A stretch of DNA of 64,000 nt from Geodermatophilus nigrescens (GTDB lineage: Bacteria; Actinomycetota; Actinomycetes; Mycobacteriales; Geodermatophilaceae), in contig NZ_FQVX01000003.1 in assembly GCF_900129495.1 (NCBI RefSeq), positions 496,001-560,000 of the forward strand, read 5' to 3'. A program made the translations under genes and the position numbers. The notes under the pieces were generated by a model. That model saw only the letters and a program-made list of their open reading frames with translations, was not told the origin of the DNA and ran no database searches. Position 1 is the first letter of the stretch. Every line of letters starts with the position of its first letter. Below, piece after piece: positions 55,073 through 64,000 of this stretch.

Positions 55073-56532
55073 TCGGGCTGTCCACCGCCGCCGAGGTCCG
55101 CGCCGCCGAGGACGTGCTGCTCGCCGCCGGCCGCGAGGGCGCGCTCATGCAGCGGGCGGCCACCGGCCTGGCCGTCGTCTGCCTGCGGCTGCTCGGCCGG
55201 GCGCACGGCGCCCGCGTCACGCTGCTCGTCGGCGCCGGCAACAACGGCGGGGACGCGCTGTTCGCCGGCGCGCAGCTGGCCGCCCGCGGCGCCCGGGTGA
55301 CCGCCGTCCTGTTCGACGCCGACCGCGCCCACCCCGCCGGGCTGGCCGCGCTGCGCCGCGCCGGCGGGCGGGTCACCGGCCCGGAGGGGCCCGACGGGCT
55401 CGACCGCGCCGACCTCGTCCTCGACGGCATCGTGGGCATCGGCGGCCGCGGTGGCCTGCGCACCGAGGCGGCCCGGCTGGCGGAGCGGGCGGCCACCGGA
55501 CCGGGGCTGACCGTCGCCGTCGACGTGCCGAGCGGCGTGGACGCCGACACCGGCGCGGTCGAGGGCGCGGCGTTCGCCGCGGTGCACACGGTCACCTTCG
55601 GCGCGGTCAAGCCCGGCCTCGTCGTGGGGGAGGGGCGCGGGTACGCCGGCACGGTCCACCTGGTCGACATCGGTCTCGCCCCGCACCTGGCCCCGGCCCG
55701 CGCGCACCAGCTCACCGACGCCGACGTCGCCGCGCACCTGGAACCGCCCGGCCCCACCGACGACAAGTACTCCCGCGGCGTCGTCGGGGTGGTGGCGGGC
55801 TCGGCGGTCTACCCCGGCGCCGCCGTGCTGTGCACCGGGGCGGCGCTGCGCACCCGCCCGGGGCTGGTCCGCTACGCCGGCACCGCCGCCGACGGCGTCC
55901 GCGCCGCCTGGCCGGAGGCCATCGTCACCGACGGCCGGCCCGGCGACGCCGGCCGCGTGCAGGCCTGGGTGGCCGGCCCCGGGATGGGCACCGACGACGA
56001 CGCCCGGAGCGTGCTGGCCGAGGTGCTGGCCACCGACCTGCCGGTGGTGGTCGACGCCGACGCGCTGACGATGGCCGCGCGCGAGCCGGACCTCGTCCGC
56101 GGCCGCACCGCGCCCACCGTGCTGACCCCGCACGACCGGGAGTTCGAGCGCTTCGGCGTCCCGGTCGGCGGCGACCGCATTAGCAGTGCCCGCCGGCTCG
56201 CCGCCGACCTCGGCGCCGTCGTCCTGCTCAAGGGCGACGCCACCGTGGTCGCCGCGCCCGACGGCACCGCGTTCGTCAACGCCACCGGCACCTCCGACCT
56301 GGCCACGGCCGGCAGCGGCGACGTCCTGTCGGGGGTCCTCGGCTCGCTGCTGGCCGCCGGCACGCCCGCGGCGGAGACGGCCGCGGCGGCCGCCCACCTG
56401 CACGGCCGGGCCGGCCAGATCGCCGCGGCTCGCGGGCCGATCCTCGCCTCCGACCTCGTGCGGGTGCTGCCGGACACCGTCGGCCGGGTGCGCGGGGGCG
56501 GCGACGCGCTCCTGGGACACTCGGGGGCGTGA
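55069..56532 (+). CDS. nnr: Bifunctional NAD(P)H-hydrate epimerase / dehydratase
   Basis: 487 residues in two domains. The N-terminal NnrE epimerase (about 1-210) has [14 protein letters not shown] and [11 protein letters not shown]. The C-terminal NnrD dehydratase (about 220-487) has the ribokinase-like fold with [17 protein letters not shown] and the [16 protein letters not shown] catalytic loop. Together they repair damaged NADH and NADPH hydrates. The GTG overlaps the acpS stop, and the stop overlaps the alr start. Confidence 0.96.
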   Translation: MIGLSTAAEVRAAEDVLLAAGREGALMQRAATGLAVVCLRLLGRAHGARVTLLVGAGNNGGDALFAGAQLAARGARVTAVLFDADRAHPAGLAALRRAGGRVTGPEGPDGLDRADLVLDGIVGIGGRGGLRTEAARLAERAATGPGLTVAVDVPSGVDADTGAVEGAAFAAVHTVTFGAVKPGLVVGEGRGYAGTVHLVDIGLAPHLAPARAHQLTDADVAAHLEPPGPTDDKYSRGVVGVVAGSAVYPGAAVLCTGAALRTRPGLVRYAGTAADGVRAAWPEAIVTDGRPGDAGRVQAWVAGPGMGTDDDARSVLAEVLATDLPVVVDADALTMAAREPDLVRGRTAPTVLTPHDREFERFGVPVGGDRISSARRLAADLGAVVLLKGDATVVAAPDGTAFVNATGTSDLATAGSGDVLSGVLGSLLAAGTPAAETAAAAAHLHGRAGQIAAARGPILASDLVRVLPDTVGRVRGGGDALLGHSGA

Positions 56533-57665
56533 AGCAGCCAGCTCCCCGGGCCGAGGTGGTCGTCGACCTCGACGCGATCGCGGCGAACACCGCCGTGCTC
56601 CGCGAGCGGGTCGGCCGTCCGCTCATGGCGGTGGTCAAGGCCGACGGCTACGGGCACGGTCTGGTGCCGGCCGCGCGGGCGGTGCTCGCCGGCGGTGCCG
56701 ACGCGCTCGGCGTCGCCGTCCTCGAGGAGGCGCTCGCGCTGCGTGCCGCCGGGGTCACGGCGCCGCTGCTGGCCTGGCTGCACGCGCCGGGCACCGACTT
56801 CGCGCCCGCGCTGGAGGCCGGCGTCGAGGTGTCGGCCAACGCGGAGTGGGGGCTGGCCGAGGTCGTGGCCGCCGCCCGCGCCACCGGCCGTCCCGCGCGG
56901 CTGCACCTGTGCGCCGACACGGGCCTGTCCCGCGAGGGCGCCACGACCGCCGACTGGCCCGCGCTGGTGGCCGCGGCGGCCCGCGCGCAGGCCGACGGCG
57001 AGGTCGAGGTGGTCGGGCTGTGGAGCCACATGGCCTACGCCGACGCCCCCACCCACCCGACGATCGGCGCGCAGGTGCGGGTGTTCGAGGAGGCGGTCGG
57101 CATCGCCCGCGCCGCCGGCCTCGACGGCACCCGGCACCTGGCCAACTCCGCGGCCACCGTCGCGCTGCCCGACACCTGGTACGACATGGTCCGCCCCGGC
57201 GTCGCCCTCTACGGCCTCGACCCGCTCGGCGGCGACCCCGCCGTCCACGGCCTGCGGCCGGCCATGAGCGTGCGCGCCCGCGTGGCGCTGACCAAGCGGG
57301 TGCCGGCCGGCGTCGGCGTCTCCTACGGGCACACCTACTCCCCGGAGCGGGAGACGACGCTGGCGCTGGTCCCGGTCGGCTACGCCGACGGCGTCCCGCG
57401 CGCCGCGGGCAACCGCGCACCCGTGCTCGCCGCCGGCGCGCAGCGGACGATCGCCGGCCGCGTGTGCATGGACCAGTTCGTGCTCGACGTCGGCGACGAC
57501 GCCGTCGCCCCGGGCGACGAGGTGGTCCTGTGGGGCTCGGGCGAGCGCGGCGAGCCGACCGCCCAGCAGTGGGCCGACGCGGTCGACACCATCCACTACG
57601 AGCTGGTCACCCGGGTCGGCGGGCGGTTCACCCGCCGCCACGTCGGGTCGGCGGGGGCGGTCTGA
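56529..57665 (+). CDS. alr: Alanine racemase
   Basis: 378 residues. The PLP lysine is Lys37 in VVKADGYGHG. The second catalytic residue, Tyr, lies in VSYGHTY, and RVCMDQF is present near the active-site entrance. It supplies D-alanine for peptidoglycan. Translation is coupled to nnr (GTGA) and to the next hydrolase (TGATG). Confidence 0.97.
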   Translation: MKQPAPRAEVVVDLDAIAANTAVLRERVGRPLMAVVKADGYGHGLVPAARAVLAGGADALGVAVLEEALALRAAGVTAPLLAWLHAPGTDFAPALEAGVEVSANAEWGLAEVVAAARATGRPARLHLCADTGLSREGATTADWPALVAAAARAQADGEVEVVGLWSHMAYADAPTHPTIGAQVRVFEEAVGIARAAGLDGTRHLANSAATVALPDTWYDMVRPGVALYGLDPLGGDPAVHGLRPAMSVRARVALTKRVPAGVGVSYGHTYSPERETTLALVPVGYADGVPRAAGNRAPVLAAGAQRTIAGRVCMDQFVLDVGDDAVAPGDEVVLWGSGERGEPTAQQWADAVDTIHYELVTRVGGRFTRRHVGSAGAV

Positions 57666-58888
57666 TGGCACAGCGGTCGAGCCGGCGGGCGCCGGCGCAC
57701 CCGGGACTGACCGGGGCGCTGGAGCGGCACCCGGCGGTCGGGATCGCCGGCGCGGTCGTCGGCCTCGCGGCGGCCACCACCGCCGTCGGCGTCGCCGTCG
57801 CGCGCATCGCCACCCGCCGGGTGCGGGCCGAGCGGCTCAGCCCGGGCGGAGCGCTGCCGGAGGGCGCCAGCGACGCCGAGCTGCGCGAGGACGACCCGCT
57901 CGGCGCCGCCGCGCGCCGGGCCGACCGGACGGCGCAGGTGCAGGCCGACGACGGCGTGCTGCTCGCCGTGGACGAGGTCGGCCCGCTCGACGCGCCGCTG
58001 ACCGTCGTCTTCGTGCACGGCTACACGCTGTCGATGGCCTCCTGGACCTACCAGCGCCGGTCCCTGGGCGCGGAGCTGGCCACCGCGAACGGCCACCGGC
58101 CCACCGCTCGGCTGGTCTTCTACGACCAGCGCGGGCACGGCTCGTCGTCCCGCGGGCCGGCGGAGAACTCGACGATCGAGCAGCTGGCCCGCGACCTCGC
58201 GCGGGTGCTCGAGGAGCGGGTGCCGGAGGGGCCGGTCGTGCTGGTCGGCCACTCCATGGGCGGCATGACCGTCATGGGCCTGGCCGACCTGCACCCGGAG
58301 CTGTTCGGCACGAAGGTCGCCGGCGTCGCGCTGGTGTCCACCTCCAGCGGCCAGCTGGCCGACCTCGACTTCGGCCTGCCCGACTTCCTCACCCGCGTGC
58401 GCGCCGCGGTGCTGCCCGTGGCCGCCTGGACGATGCGCCGGCGGCCGGTGTTCGCCGAGCGCACCCGCCGGCTCGCCGCCGACGTCGTCTCCGCGGCGAC
58501 CTGGTCGCTGTCGTTCGCCTCCACCGACGTCGATCCGCGGCTGGGCCGCTACGTCGACGCGATGATCGCCGGCACCCCGGTCGACGTGATCGCCGAGTTC
58601 TACCCGGCGCTGGCCGGCCTCGACGAGACCGGCGCGCTCGCGCCGCTGCGCCGGGTGCCCACGCTCGTGCTCACCGGCGACGCCGACCGGATGATCCCGC
58701 CGGCGCACAGCGACACCCTGGTGGAGCTGCTCGGCGGCGAGGGGCCGGCGGTCGAGCACGTCGTCGTCCACGACGCCGGGCACCTGGTGACGCTGGAGAA
58801 GCCGCAGGAGGTCACCCGGGCGCTGGCCGGCCTGGTGCGCCGGGTGGCCGCGGAGACCGCCCGCATCCGCCAGGAACCCGGCCGGTAG
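57665..58888 (+). CDS. Membrane-anchored alpha/beta hydrolase
   Basis: 407 residues. An N-terminal hydrophobic helix (about 24-48), then an alpha/beta-hydrolase domain (about 105-390) with oxyanion motif HGYTL, nucleophile in GHSMGG, acid in GDADRMIP and histidine in DAGHL. Genes of this type often follow alr in actinobacteria, but the substrate is not known. Its ATG overlaps the alr stop by one base. Confidence 0.87.
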   Translation: MAQRSSRRAPAHPGLTGALERHPAVGIAGAVVGLAAATTAVGVAVARIATRRVRAERLSPGGALPEGASDAELREDDPLGAAARRADRTAQVQADDGVLLAVDEVGPLDAPLTVVFVHGYTLSMASWTYQRRSLGAELATANGHRPTARLVFYDQRGHGSSSRGPAENSTIEQLARDLARVLEERVPEGPVVLVGHSMGGMTVMGLADLHPELFGTKVAGVALVSTSSGQLADLDFGLPDFLTRVRAAVLPVAAWTMRRRPVFAERTRRLAADVVSAATWSLSFASTDVDPRLGRYVDAMIAGTPVDVIAEFYPALAGLDETGALAPLRRVPTLVLTGDADRMIPPAHSDTLVELLGGEGPAVEHVVVHDAGHLVTLEKPQEVTRALAGLVRRVAAETARIRQEPGR

Positions 58889-58918
58889 GTCCCCGCGGGG
58901 AGCCCGGCCGGTCCGTCG

Positions 58919-59473
58919 TCAGGGGCGGCCGTCGAGGCCCCGGGCCACCAGCGTGTCCCGGGTCCGCTGGGCCACCTCGCACCCGTCGGCGTAGGACAGC
59001 GCCCACGGCGAGGCGGCGACGCCGGGCAGCACCGGGCGGCGCGGCGGGTCGCAGACGGCCTCCCGCAGCGCGGGGTCGGTCAGCCGGTCCCGGCCCTCGA
59101 GGGCGACGTGCAGCACCGGCCCGACGTCGGCGGCGCGCGCCCGCTCGAGCACGCGCCGGCCGGCCGCGGTCGGGCCGGTGAACCGGCCGAGCAGGCGCTC
59201 GGCGCGCAGCCGGCGGGGGAGGACGGTGACCCGGTCGTCGGCCAGCGCGCGCCAGCGCACCGTCTCCACCGACCGGCGGCCCCGGCCCCCGACGGCGTCG
59301 AGGACGGCGGCCTCCACCGGGTGGCGCCGCCGCGGCTCGACGACCTGCAGCTCCCCGGGCGCCACCGCGCGCACCCGGCCGGTGACCACGAGGGCCACCA
59401 GCGCGGTGTCGACCACCCGCTGCGGCCCGCCGGCCAGACAGGCGACCTCGTAGACGTCGGGGTGCTCGGTCAT
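58919..59473 (-). CDS. TIGR04222-type protein of unknown function
   Basis: 184 residues. The N-terminal DVYEVACLAGGPQRVVDTAL, then RRRHPVEAAVLDAV and the RRLRAERLLGRFTG region, match a family found in actinobacteria (TIGR04222 by recollection). Other members often carry membrane segments; none is obvious here. GGGAGGAG lies before the ATG. Function unknown. It is divergent from the uracil-DNA glycosylase. Confidence 0.65.
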   Translation of the reverse strand: MTEHPDVYEVACLAGGPQRVVDTALVALVVTGRVRAVAPGELQVVEPRRRHPVEAAVLDAVGGRGRRSVETVRWRALADDRVTVLPRRLRAERLLGRFTGPTAAGRRVLERARAADVGPVLHVALEGRDRLTDPALREAVCDPPRRPVLPGVAASPWALSYADGCEVAQRTRDTLVARGLDGRP

Positions 59474-59555
59474 GGCGACTCCTCCCGCGGCGGGGGCCCT
59501 GTCCCACGGTGACAGGGCGGGAGCGGGCGCGGAAGCCCCCCGGCCGCGCCCGCCG

Positions 59556-59561
59556 TAGGGT
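59556..59561 (+). promoter_or_regulatory. -10 box of the uracil-DNA glycosylase gene, leaderless spacing
   Basis: TAGGGT, the same hexamer as at the rpoB promoter, ends 7 nt before the GTG at 59569. No Shine-Dalgarno is present. Confidence 0.55.
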
Positions 59562-59568
59562 CGGGGAC

Positions 59569-60201
59569 GTGGCAGCCCCCCGTCCGCCCCGGTTCGACGC
59601 CGCGGCCGAGGAGGTCGCCGCCACGGCCGCGGCCGCCGCCGACTGGCCCGCGCTCGCCGCCGCCGCGACGCCCTGCGTCGCCTGCCCCGAGCTGTCGGCC
59701 ACCCGGCAGCACGTCGTCGTCGGCGACCCGCCGGTGCGCGGGCGGGCGCGGTTCGCCCTGATCGGCGAGGCGCCCGGTGCCAACGAGGACGAGACCGGCC
59801 GGCCCTTCGTCGGGAGGTCGGGCCAGCTGCTCGACCAGCTGCTCGCCGAGGCCGGGCTCGACCGCGCCGAGGCGGCCGTGCTCAACATCGTGAAGTGCCG
59901 ACCGCCGGGCAACCGGACGCCGAAGACGCCGGAGGTGGCCCGCTGCAGCGGCTGGCTGCGCCGCCAGCTCGAGCTGCTCGACCCGCCGGTCGTCGTGGCG
60001 CTGGGCCTGTCGTCGGCCAAGTGGTTCCTCGGCCCGCGCACCGTGCTCGCCGGGGCCCGCGGCCGCCCGCACGACGTCGGCGGCCGGGCGGTCTGGGCCA
60101 CCTACCACCCGTCGGCGGCCATCCGGTTCGGGCCGAACGGCGCCCCCCGCGCCGGCCTGCTCGAGGACCTGACGTCGGTCGCCCGGAGCCTGGCGGCATG
60201 A
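59569..60201 (+). CDS. Family 4 uracil-DNA glycosylase (iron-sulfur type)
   Basis: 210 residues. Four cysteines (36, 39, 110, 126) are arranged as in the 4Fe-4S family 4 enzymes. The catalytic GEAPGANEDETGRPFVG and the YHPSA motif are present. It removes uracil from DNA. The GTG at 59569 is chosen from the leaderless -10 spacing and the family N-terminus; a GTG at 59509 would add 20 basic residues. It heads a unit with tsaE and two further genes, each overlapping the last. Confidence 0.9.
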   Translation: MAAPRPPRFDAAAEEVAATAAAAADWPALAAAATPCVACPELSATRQHVVVGDPPVRGRARFALIGEAPGANEDETGRPFVGRSGQLLDQLLAEAGLDRAEAAVLNIVKCRPPGNRTPKTPEVARCSGWLRRQLELLDPPVVVALGLSSAKWFLGPRTVLAGARGRPHDVGGRAVWATYHPSAAIRFGPNGAPRAGLLEDLTSVARSLAA

Positions 60202-60647
60202 GGCGCGAGCACGTGCTGCCCACCGTCGACGACACCCGGGCCCTCGGCGCCGCCCTCGCCGCCGTCGTGGAGCCGGGCGACCTGCTGGTGCTCACCGGCC
60301 CGCTCGGCGCCGGCAAGACCGCGCTCACCCAGGGCCTCGGTGCCGCGCTCGGGGTGACCGAGCCGGTCACCTCGCCGACCTTCGTCATCGCCCGCGTGCA
60401 CCGCGGCGGGCGGCTGCCGCTGGTGCACGTCGACGCCTACCGGCTGGGGAGCGTCGCCGACGTCGACGACCTCGACCTCGACGCCTCGACCGAGGAGTCG
60501 GTGACGGTCGTCGAGTGGGGCGCCGGGCTGGTCGAGCGGCTCACCGACGAGCACCTCGAGGTGCGCCTGGACCGCCGCGACGACGACGTCCGCACCGCCG
60601 TGCTCGTGCCCTCCGGCGCAGGCTGGGAGCGGCGGCTGGAGGCGTGA
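60198..60647 (+). CDS. tsaE: tRNA t6A biosynthesis ATPase TsaE
   Basis: 149 residues. P-loop GPLGAGKT (34-41), the switch-like SPTFVI and VHVDAYRLG, and VEWG. TsaE works with TsaB and TsaD to make threonylcarbamoyl-adenosine at tRNA position 37. ATG overlaps the glycosylase stop (ATGA). tsaB and tsaD lie 2 kb downstream, after three other genes. Confidence 0.95.
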   Translation: MRREHVLPTVDDTRALGAALAAVVEPGDLLVLTGPLGAGKTALTQGLGAALGVTEPVTSPTFVIARVHRGGRLPLVHVDAYRLGSVADVDDLDLDASTEESVTVVEWGAGLVERLTDEHLEVRLDRRDDDVRTAVLVPSGAGWERRLEA

Positions 60648-61333
60648 GCCCCTCGGGCCGGCCGGCGGTCGTCGTCTTCGACCTCGACGGCACGCTGGTC
60701 GCCGGCGACTCCTTCGGCGGCTTCCTCCGCCGCCTGCTCACCCGGCAGCCCCTGCGGCTGGCCGCGGCGCTGCTGACCGCGCCGGTGTGGCTGCCGGCGC
60801 TGGCGACCGGGCGCCTGCGGGTGCCCGCGGAGCGCTGGCTGGTGTGGCTTGCCGCGGTGGGCCTCGACGCCGAGGGGTTCACCGCGGCGGCGCGGGCCTT
60901 CGCCGCCGAGCACGCCGGCCCGGCCGGCGGGCGCACCGCCGCGGCCGCGGTCGCCCGGGTCCGCGAGCACGTCGCCCGCGGCGACCGGGTGGTCGTGGCC
61001 ACCGCGTGCGCCCGACCGCTGGCGGCGGAGGTGTGCCGGGTGATCGGCCTGCCGGACGTCGAGGTGGTCGACACCGACCTGCGGCGCAGCCGCTGGGGGC
61101 TGCCGGCACCCGCGGTCCCCGCCCGGGGGCAGGGGAAGCTCGAGGCGCTGCGGGCGGCCGGGGTGCCGCTGCCGCTGGACCACGCCTACTCCGACAGCGC
61201 CTCCGACCTGCCGCTGCTGCGCGCCGCGCGCGTCCCGCACCTCGTCGACCCGACGCCGCGGGACCTGGCGAGGCTGCGGGCCGTCCTGGGCCCGGACGTC
61301 GAGGTGCTCCGCTGGGCGGGGAGCGCCGGGTGA
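60644..61333 (+). CDS. HAD superfamily phosphatase (SerB-like type IB)
   Basis: 229 residues. HAD motifs: FDLDGTL (nucleophile Asp), VATACARPL (motif II), the lysine region GQGKLEALRAAG, and YSDSASDLPLL (motif IV). The helical cap lies between. This is the HAD-IB group, which includes phosphoserine phosphatase relatives. The substrate is not evident. GTG overlaps the tsaE stop and the end overlaps the next GTG. Confidence 0.85.
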   Translation: MSPSGRPAVVVFDLDGTLVAGDSFGGFLRRLLTRQPLRLAAALLTAPVWLPALATGRLRVPAERWLVWLAAVGLDAEGFTAAARAFAAEHAGPAGGRTAAAAVARVREHVARGDRVVVATACARPLAAEVCRVIGLPDVEVVDTDLRRSRWGLPAPAVPARGQGKLEALRAAGVPLPLDHAYSDSASDLPLLRAARVPHLVDPTPRDLARLRAVLGPDVEVLRWAGSAG

Positions 61334-61839
61334 GCGTCCGGGTCGACGTGCTCGCCCTCCCGGCGGCGGCGTTCGCCGCGCTGGCCGCCGGCGACCTCGC
61401 CGCCGCGGGCGCCGCGTGCCCGGTCCCGCTGCCGCCGGGCTTCGCCGATCCCGACTGGTCGGAGGTGTGGCGGATGCGCGCGGAGCAGGTGGCCGCCGAC
61501 CCGGCCGCGGCCGCGTGGGTGACCGGCGTCGTGTGGGACCCCGACCGGCGGCTGGCCGTCGGGCGCGCCGGCTTCCACGGCCCGCCCGACGGGCGCGGCA
61601 TGGTCGAGATCGGCTACGCCGTGCTGCCCGAGCACCGGCGCCGCGGCTACGCGCGGGCGGCGCTGGCCGCGCTGCTCGCCCGCGCCCGGGCGGAGCCGGC
61701 CGTGTCGGTGGTGCGGCTGTCGATCGCGCCGTCGAACACCGCGTCGCAGGCGGTGGCCCGGCCGTTCGGCTTCGTCGTCGTGGGCGAGCAGGTGGACCCG
61801 GTCGACGGCGTCGAGGTCGTCTCCGAGCTGTCGGTGTGA
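61330..61839 (+). CDS. GNAT family N-acetyltransferase
   Basis: 169 residues. The acetyl-CoA pyrophosphate loop HRRRGYARAAL (about 100-110), the preceding strand EIGYAV and the later SNTASQAVARPFGF helix are typical of GNAT enzymes acting on small molecules or antibiotics. The substrate is not known. It is distinct from rimI downstream. Coupled to the HAD gene by GTGA. Confidence 0.85.
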   Translation: MSVRVDVLALPAAAFAALAAGDLAAAGAACPVPLPPGFADPDWSEVWRMRAEQVAADPAAAAWVTGVVWDPDRRLAVGRAGFHGPPDGRGMVEIGYAVLPEHRRRGYARAALAALLARARAEPAVSVVRLSIAPSNTASQAVARPFGFVVVGEQVDPVDGVEVVSELSV

Positions 61840-61870
61840 CCGTCCGCGCCAGGACCGGCGCCGCGACCGC

Positions 61871-62554
61871 TCAGCCGGCGCGGTCGAGGACCGGTCGCAG
61901 CAGCGCGGCCAGCTCGGCGGGGTGGGAGAGGAACGGCGAGTGCCCCGACGGCAGGCGCAGCACCTCGCCGGCCCGGGACGACATCGCCTCCTGGGCGAAC
62001 ACCGGGATGGCCTGGTCGTCCTCGCACACGACGTAGGTGCTCGGCACGTGCCGCCACGCCGCGCCGGTCAGCGGCTGCTCCACCGAGGCGCGGGACTGCA
62101 GCCCGACGCGGGCCACCGCGTCGCGCGTCAGCTCCTCGGGCACCCCGTTGTAGAAGACCGCCGCCGGGTCCGTCACCCCGATCGCGTGCTCCCCGACCTC
62201 CCACCAGGGCGGCGCCTGCCCGCCGACGCTCCCGAGGAGGGAGTCCCCGACGTCGAGCTGGAAGGCGCACAGGTAGACGAGGTGCGCGACGCCGCTGTCC
62301 GCGGCGACCGCCTCGGTCACCACCGCGCCCCCGTACGAGTGGCCGAGGACGACGACCGGGCCGTCGACCCGCGCGAGGGCGTCCCGCACGGCCGCGGCGT
62401 CGGCACGGAGGTCGCCCAGCGCGGCCGGGTCCTCGCCGACGCTGGGCAGGTCGACGGTGTGCGCCCGCACGTCGTCGCCGAGCTCCTCCACCAGGGGGCG
62501 CCAGCACCACGAGCCGTGCCAGGCGCCGTGCACGAGCAGCAGTGATGCGGTCAT
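61871..62554 (-). CDS. Alpha/beta hydrolase (esterase-like)
   Basis: 227 residues. Full alpha/beta-hydrolase fold with HGAWHGSWCW (oxyanion region), GHSYGG (nucleophile Ser), CEDDQAIP (acid) and SGHSPFLS (histidine). It resembles salicylate-esterase-like and hydroxynitrile-lyase-like small hydrolases. The substrate is unknown. GAGGA precedes the ATG. It is on the opposite strand, splitting the t6A gene set. Confidence 0.85.
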   Translation of the reverse strand: MTASLLLVHGAWHGSWCWRPLVEELGDDVRAHTVDLPSVGEDPAALGDLRADAAAVRDALARVDGPVVVLGHSYGGAVVTEAVAADSGVAHLVYLCAFQLDVGDSLLGSVGGQAPPWWEVGEHAIGVTDPAAVFYNGVPEELTRDAVARVGLQSRASVEQPLTGAAWRHVPSTYVVCEDDQAIPVFAQEAMSSRAGEVLRLPSGHSPFLSHPAELAALLRPVLDRAG

Positions 62555-62626
62555 CGGCGTCCTCTTCCCCGACGGCGTGGGCCGGGCGATCCTGCCCGAC
62601 CGGGCCGCCGGGCGACAACGGCTGAC

Positions 62627-62632
62627 TACGCT
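62627..62632 (+). promoter_or_regulatory. -10 box of tsaB, leaderless spacing
   Basis: TACGCT ends 8 nt before the tsaB GTG. No Shine-Dalgarno lies between. It drives tsaB-rimI-tsaD. Confidence 0.55.
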
Positions 62633-62640
62633 GGCCGGTC

Positions 62641-63279
62641 GTGCTGGTCCTCGTCCTCGACACCGCGACCCCCACGCTGGTCGCCGGCGTCGCCCGCCGC
62701 TCCGACGACGGCGGCGTGGAGGTCCTCGCCGAGCGGGCGGTGCCCTCCGGCAACCGGCACGCCGAGCTGCTCGTCCCCGCCGTGCGCGAGGCCCTGGCCG
62801 AGGCCGGCGTGGCGCTGGCCGACGTCGGCGCCGTCGTCACCGGCCTCGGGCCCGGCCCGTTCACCGGCCTGCGGGTCGGCGTGGTCACCGCGGCCGCCCT
62901 GGCCGACGCCGGCGGCGTCCCCGCCGTGGGCGTCTGCTCGCTCGACGCCGTCGGGTCGGGGGAGCGGACGGTGGTCACCGACGCGCGGCGCAAGGAGGTC
63001 TACTGGGCCGCCTACGACGCCGCCGGCGCGCGCGTCGACGGGCCGGGCGTCGTCCGCCCCGAGGAGCTCGCCGCGCGCGGCCCGCTGGTCGGCGACCCGC
63101 GCTTCGCCGAGCGGCTCGGCGCCGCGGTCACGCCCGCCGAGGTGACGGTCGCCGGTCTGCTGCGGGCGGCGGCGCCGCTGCTCGACGACCCGTCGTCGGC
63201 CGGGCCGCTCGTCCCGCTGTACCTGCGCCGCCCCGACGCGGTCCCGCCGACGTCGTTCAAGCCGGTGACGACGTCGTGA
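62641..63279 (+). CDS. tsaB: tRNA t6A biosynthesis protein TsaB
   Basis: 212 residues, ASKHA fold. [13 protein letters not shown] start, [10 protein letters not shown] and [11 protein letters not shown], all typical. TsaB is the partner of TsaD and lacks its metal site. The GTG start appears leaderless. Its stop overlaps the rimI GTG. Confidence 0.95.
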   Translation: MLVLVLDTATPTLVAGVARRSDDGGVEVLAERAVPSGNRHAELLVPAVREALAEAGVALADVGAVVTGLGPGPFTGLRVGVVTAAALADAGGVPAVGVCSLDAVGSGERTVVTDARRKEVYWAAYDAAGARVDGPGVVRPEELAARGPLVGDPRFAERLGAAVTPAEVTVAGLLRAAAPLLDDPSSAGPLVPLYLRRPDAVPPTSFKPVTTS

Positions 63280-63740
63280 GCGCGCGGCTGCGGCCGATGC
63301 GGCTGGCCGACCTCGACGCCGTGCTGGCGCTGGAGGACGAGCTCTTCGCGCCGGACACCTGGACCCGCGCGATGTACCGCGACGAGCTGTCGCGCACCGA
63401 CACCCGGCACTACCTCGTGGCCGTCGACACGGACGGCGAGGACGACGGCGCCGTCGTCGGGTACGCGGGCCTCATCGCCTACGACGACGAGGCGCACGTG
63501 TCCACGATCGGCGTCGCCCGCGACCGGCAGGGCGAGGGCCTCGGCGCGCTCCTGCTCGACGCGCTGCTCGCCGAGGCCGACCGGCGCAGCCCCGTCGTGC
63601 TGCTCGAGGTGCGCGCCGACAACGAGGTGGCGCAGGGCCTCTACCGGCGCCGCGGGTTCGCCGAGATCGGCCGGCGCCCGCGCTACTACCAGCCGAGCGG
63701 CACCGACGCCGTCGTGATGAAGCGGGAGGTGCGGCGGTGA
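63276..63740 (+). CDS. rimI: Ribosomal-protein-alanine N-acetyltransferase RimI
   Basis: 154 residues, GNAT fold with the acetyl-CoA loop [13 protein letters not shown] and the C-terminal [23 protein letters not shown]. In E. coli RimI acetylates S18; other actinobacterial RimI enzymes are broader. It is coupled by 4-base overlaps to tsaB and tsaD, the usual order. Confidence 0.93.
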   Translation: MSARLRPMRLADLDAVLALEDELFAPDTWTRAMYRDELSRTDTRHYLVAVDTDGEDDGAVVGYAGLIAYDDEAHVSTIGVARDRQGEGLGALLLDALLAEADRRSPVVLLEVRADNEVAQGLYRRRGFAEIGRRPRYYQPSGTDAVVMKREVRR

Positions 63741-64000
63741 GCGAGCCGCTGGTCCTGGGGTTCGAGACCTCGTGCGACGAGACCGGGGTCGGCCTGGTGC
63801 GCGGCCACACCCTGCTGTCGGACGCGCTGGCGACCTCGATGGCCGAGCACGAGCGCTTCGGCGGCGTGGTGCCCGAGATCGCCTCGCGGGCGCACCTGGA
63901 GGCGATGGTCCCGACCGTGCACCGCGCGCTCGCCGAGGCCGGGGTGTCGGCGTCCGACGTCGATGCCGTCGCGGTCACCGCGGGACCCGGCCTCACCGGC
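63737..64000 (+). CDS. tsaD: tRNA t6A transferase TsaD (N-terminal 88 codons, cut by window end)
   Basis: It starts at the GTG that overlaps the rimI stop. [16 protein letters not shown] and [17 protein letters not shown], which contains the first metal-binding histidine, are clear. The frame is open to the window edge. TsaD transfers the threonylcarbamoyl group to A37 of tRNA with TsaB and TsaE. Confidence 0.95.
   Translation, partial: MSEPLVLGFETSCDETGVGLVRGHTLLSDALATSMAEHERFGGVVPEIASRAHLEAMVPTVHRALAEAGVSASDVDAVAVTAGPGLTG

Noticed and set aside
52549-56520. A 1323-codon minus-strand frame opposite glmS-acpS-nnr
   Set aside because: Antisense shadow. The plus strand encodes three recognised, motif-complete enzymes here.

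Overview
The window comes from a very GC-rich actinobacterium. Gene order, the Mce-type lipid-import operon, the F420-type oxidoreductase, the many GTG starts with 4-base overlaps, and the protein sequences together point to the Geodermatophilaceae (Blastococcus, Geodermatophilus or Modestobacter) or a close relative. This placement is inferred from protein resemblance, not from a tree. I see no rRNA, tRNA, insertion sequence, prophage or CRISPR array. This is core chromosome with a few accessory genes set between conserved blocks.

Layout. Positions 1-7851 hold the 3' part of an mce operon (mceA partial, mceB-F, two Mce-associated membrane proteins), transcribed rightward as one overlapping unit. 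A 357-bp gap carries a good promoter (7995-8023) and a structured leader for rpoB-rpoC (8209-15721), which ends at a perfect 16-bp hairpin. A short leftward accessory island (15905-18369) follows: an LLM-class oxidoreductase, a 76-residue protein and a trypsin-like protease. Positions 18624-41208 hold the str (rpsL-rpsG-fusA-tuf), S10, spc (with secY-adk-map) and alpha (infA-rpmJ-rpsM-rpsK-rpsD-rpoA-rplQ) clusters, nearly complete and in ancestral order. They end with a small acidic protein and truA.

Between truA and rplM-rpsI lie about 7 kb of other genes: an NAD(P)-binding protein, a molybdenum-cofactor and formate-dehydrogenase maturation set (mobA, fdhD, mog, moaC, moeA), a PfkB-type sugar kinase, a beta-carbonic anhydrase and a lipoprotein. 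From 50323 to the end come cell-wall precursor and housekeeping genes: glmM, a DUF427 protein, glmS, acpS, nnr, alr, two alpha/beta hydrolases, a family 4 uracil-DNA glycosylase, and the t6A tRNA-modification genes tsaE, tsaB and tsaD (cut by the window end) with rimI.

How the genes work together. The window covers transcription (rpoA, rpoB, rpoC), most ribosomal proteins, initiation and elongation factors, protein export (secY), N-terminal methionine removal (map) and nucleotide balance (adk). It also supplies UDP-GlcNAc precursors (glmS, glmM) and D-alanine (alr) for peptidoglycan.

The least ordinary signals are these: truA lacks any ATG, GTG or TTG start ahead of its conserved N-terminus, and an 18-bp terminator-like hairpin lies inside that coding stretch; a 13-codon ORF is stitched stop-to-start between rplR and rpsE; a set of TANNNT boxes lies 6-8 nt before start codons, suggesting leaderless mRNAs; the rpsL leader is long and structured; and a protease is followed by a stand-alone protein resembling its own N-terminal domain. 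I found no clear new defence or mobile system.
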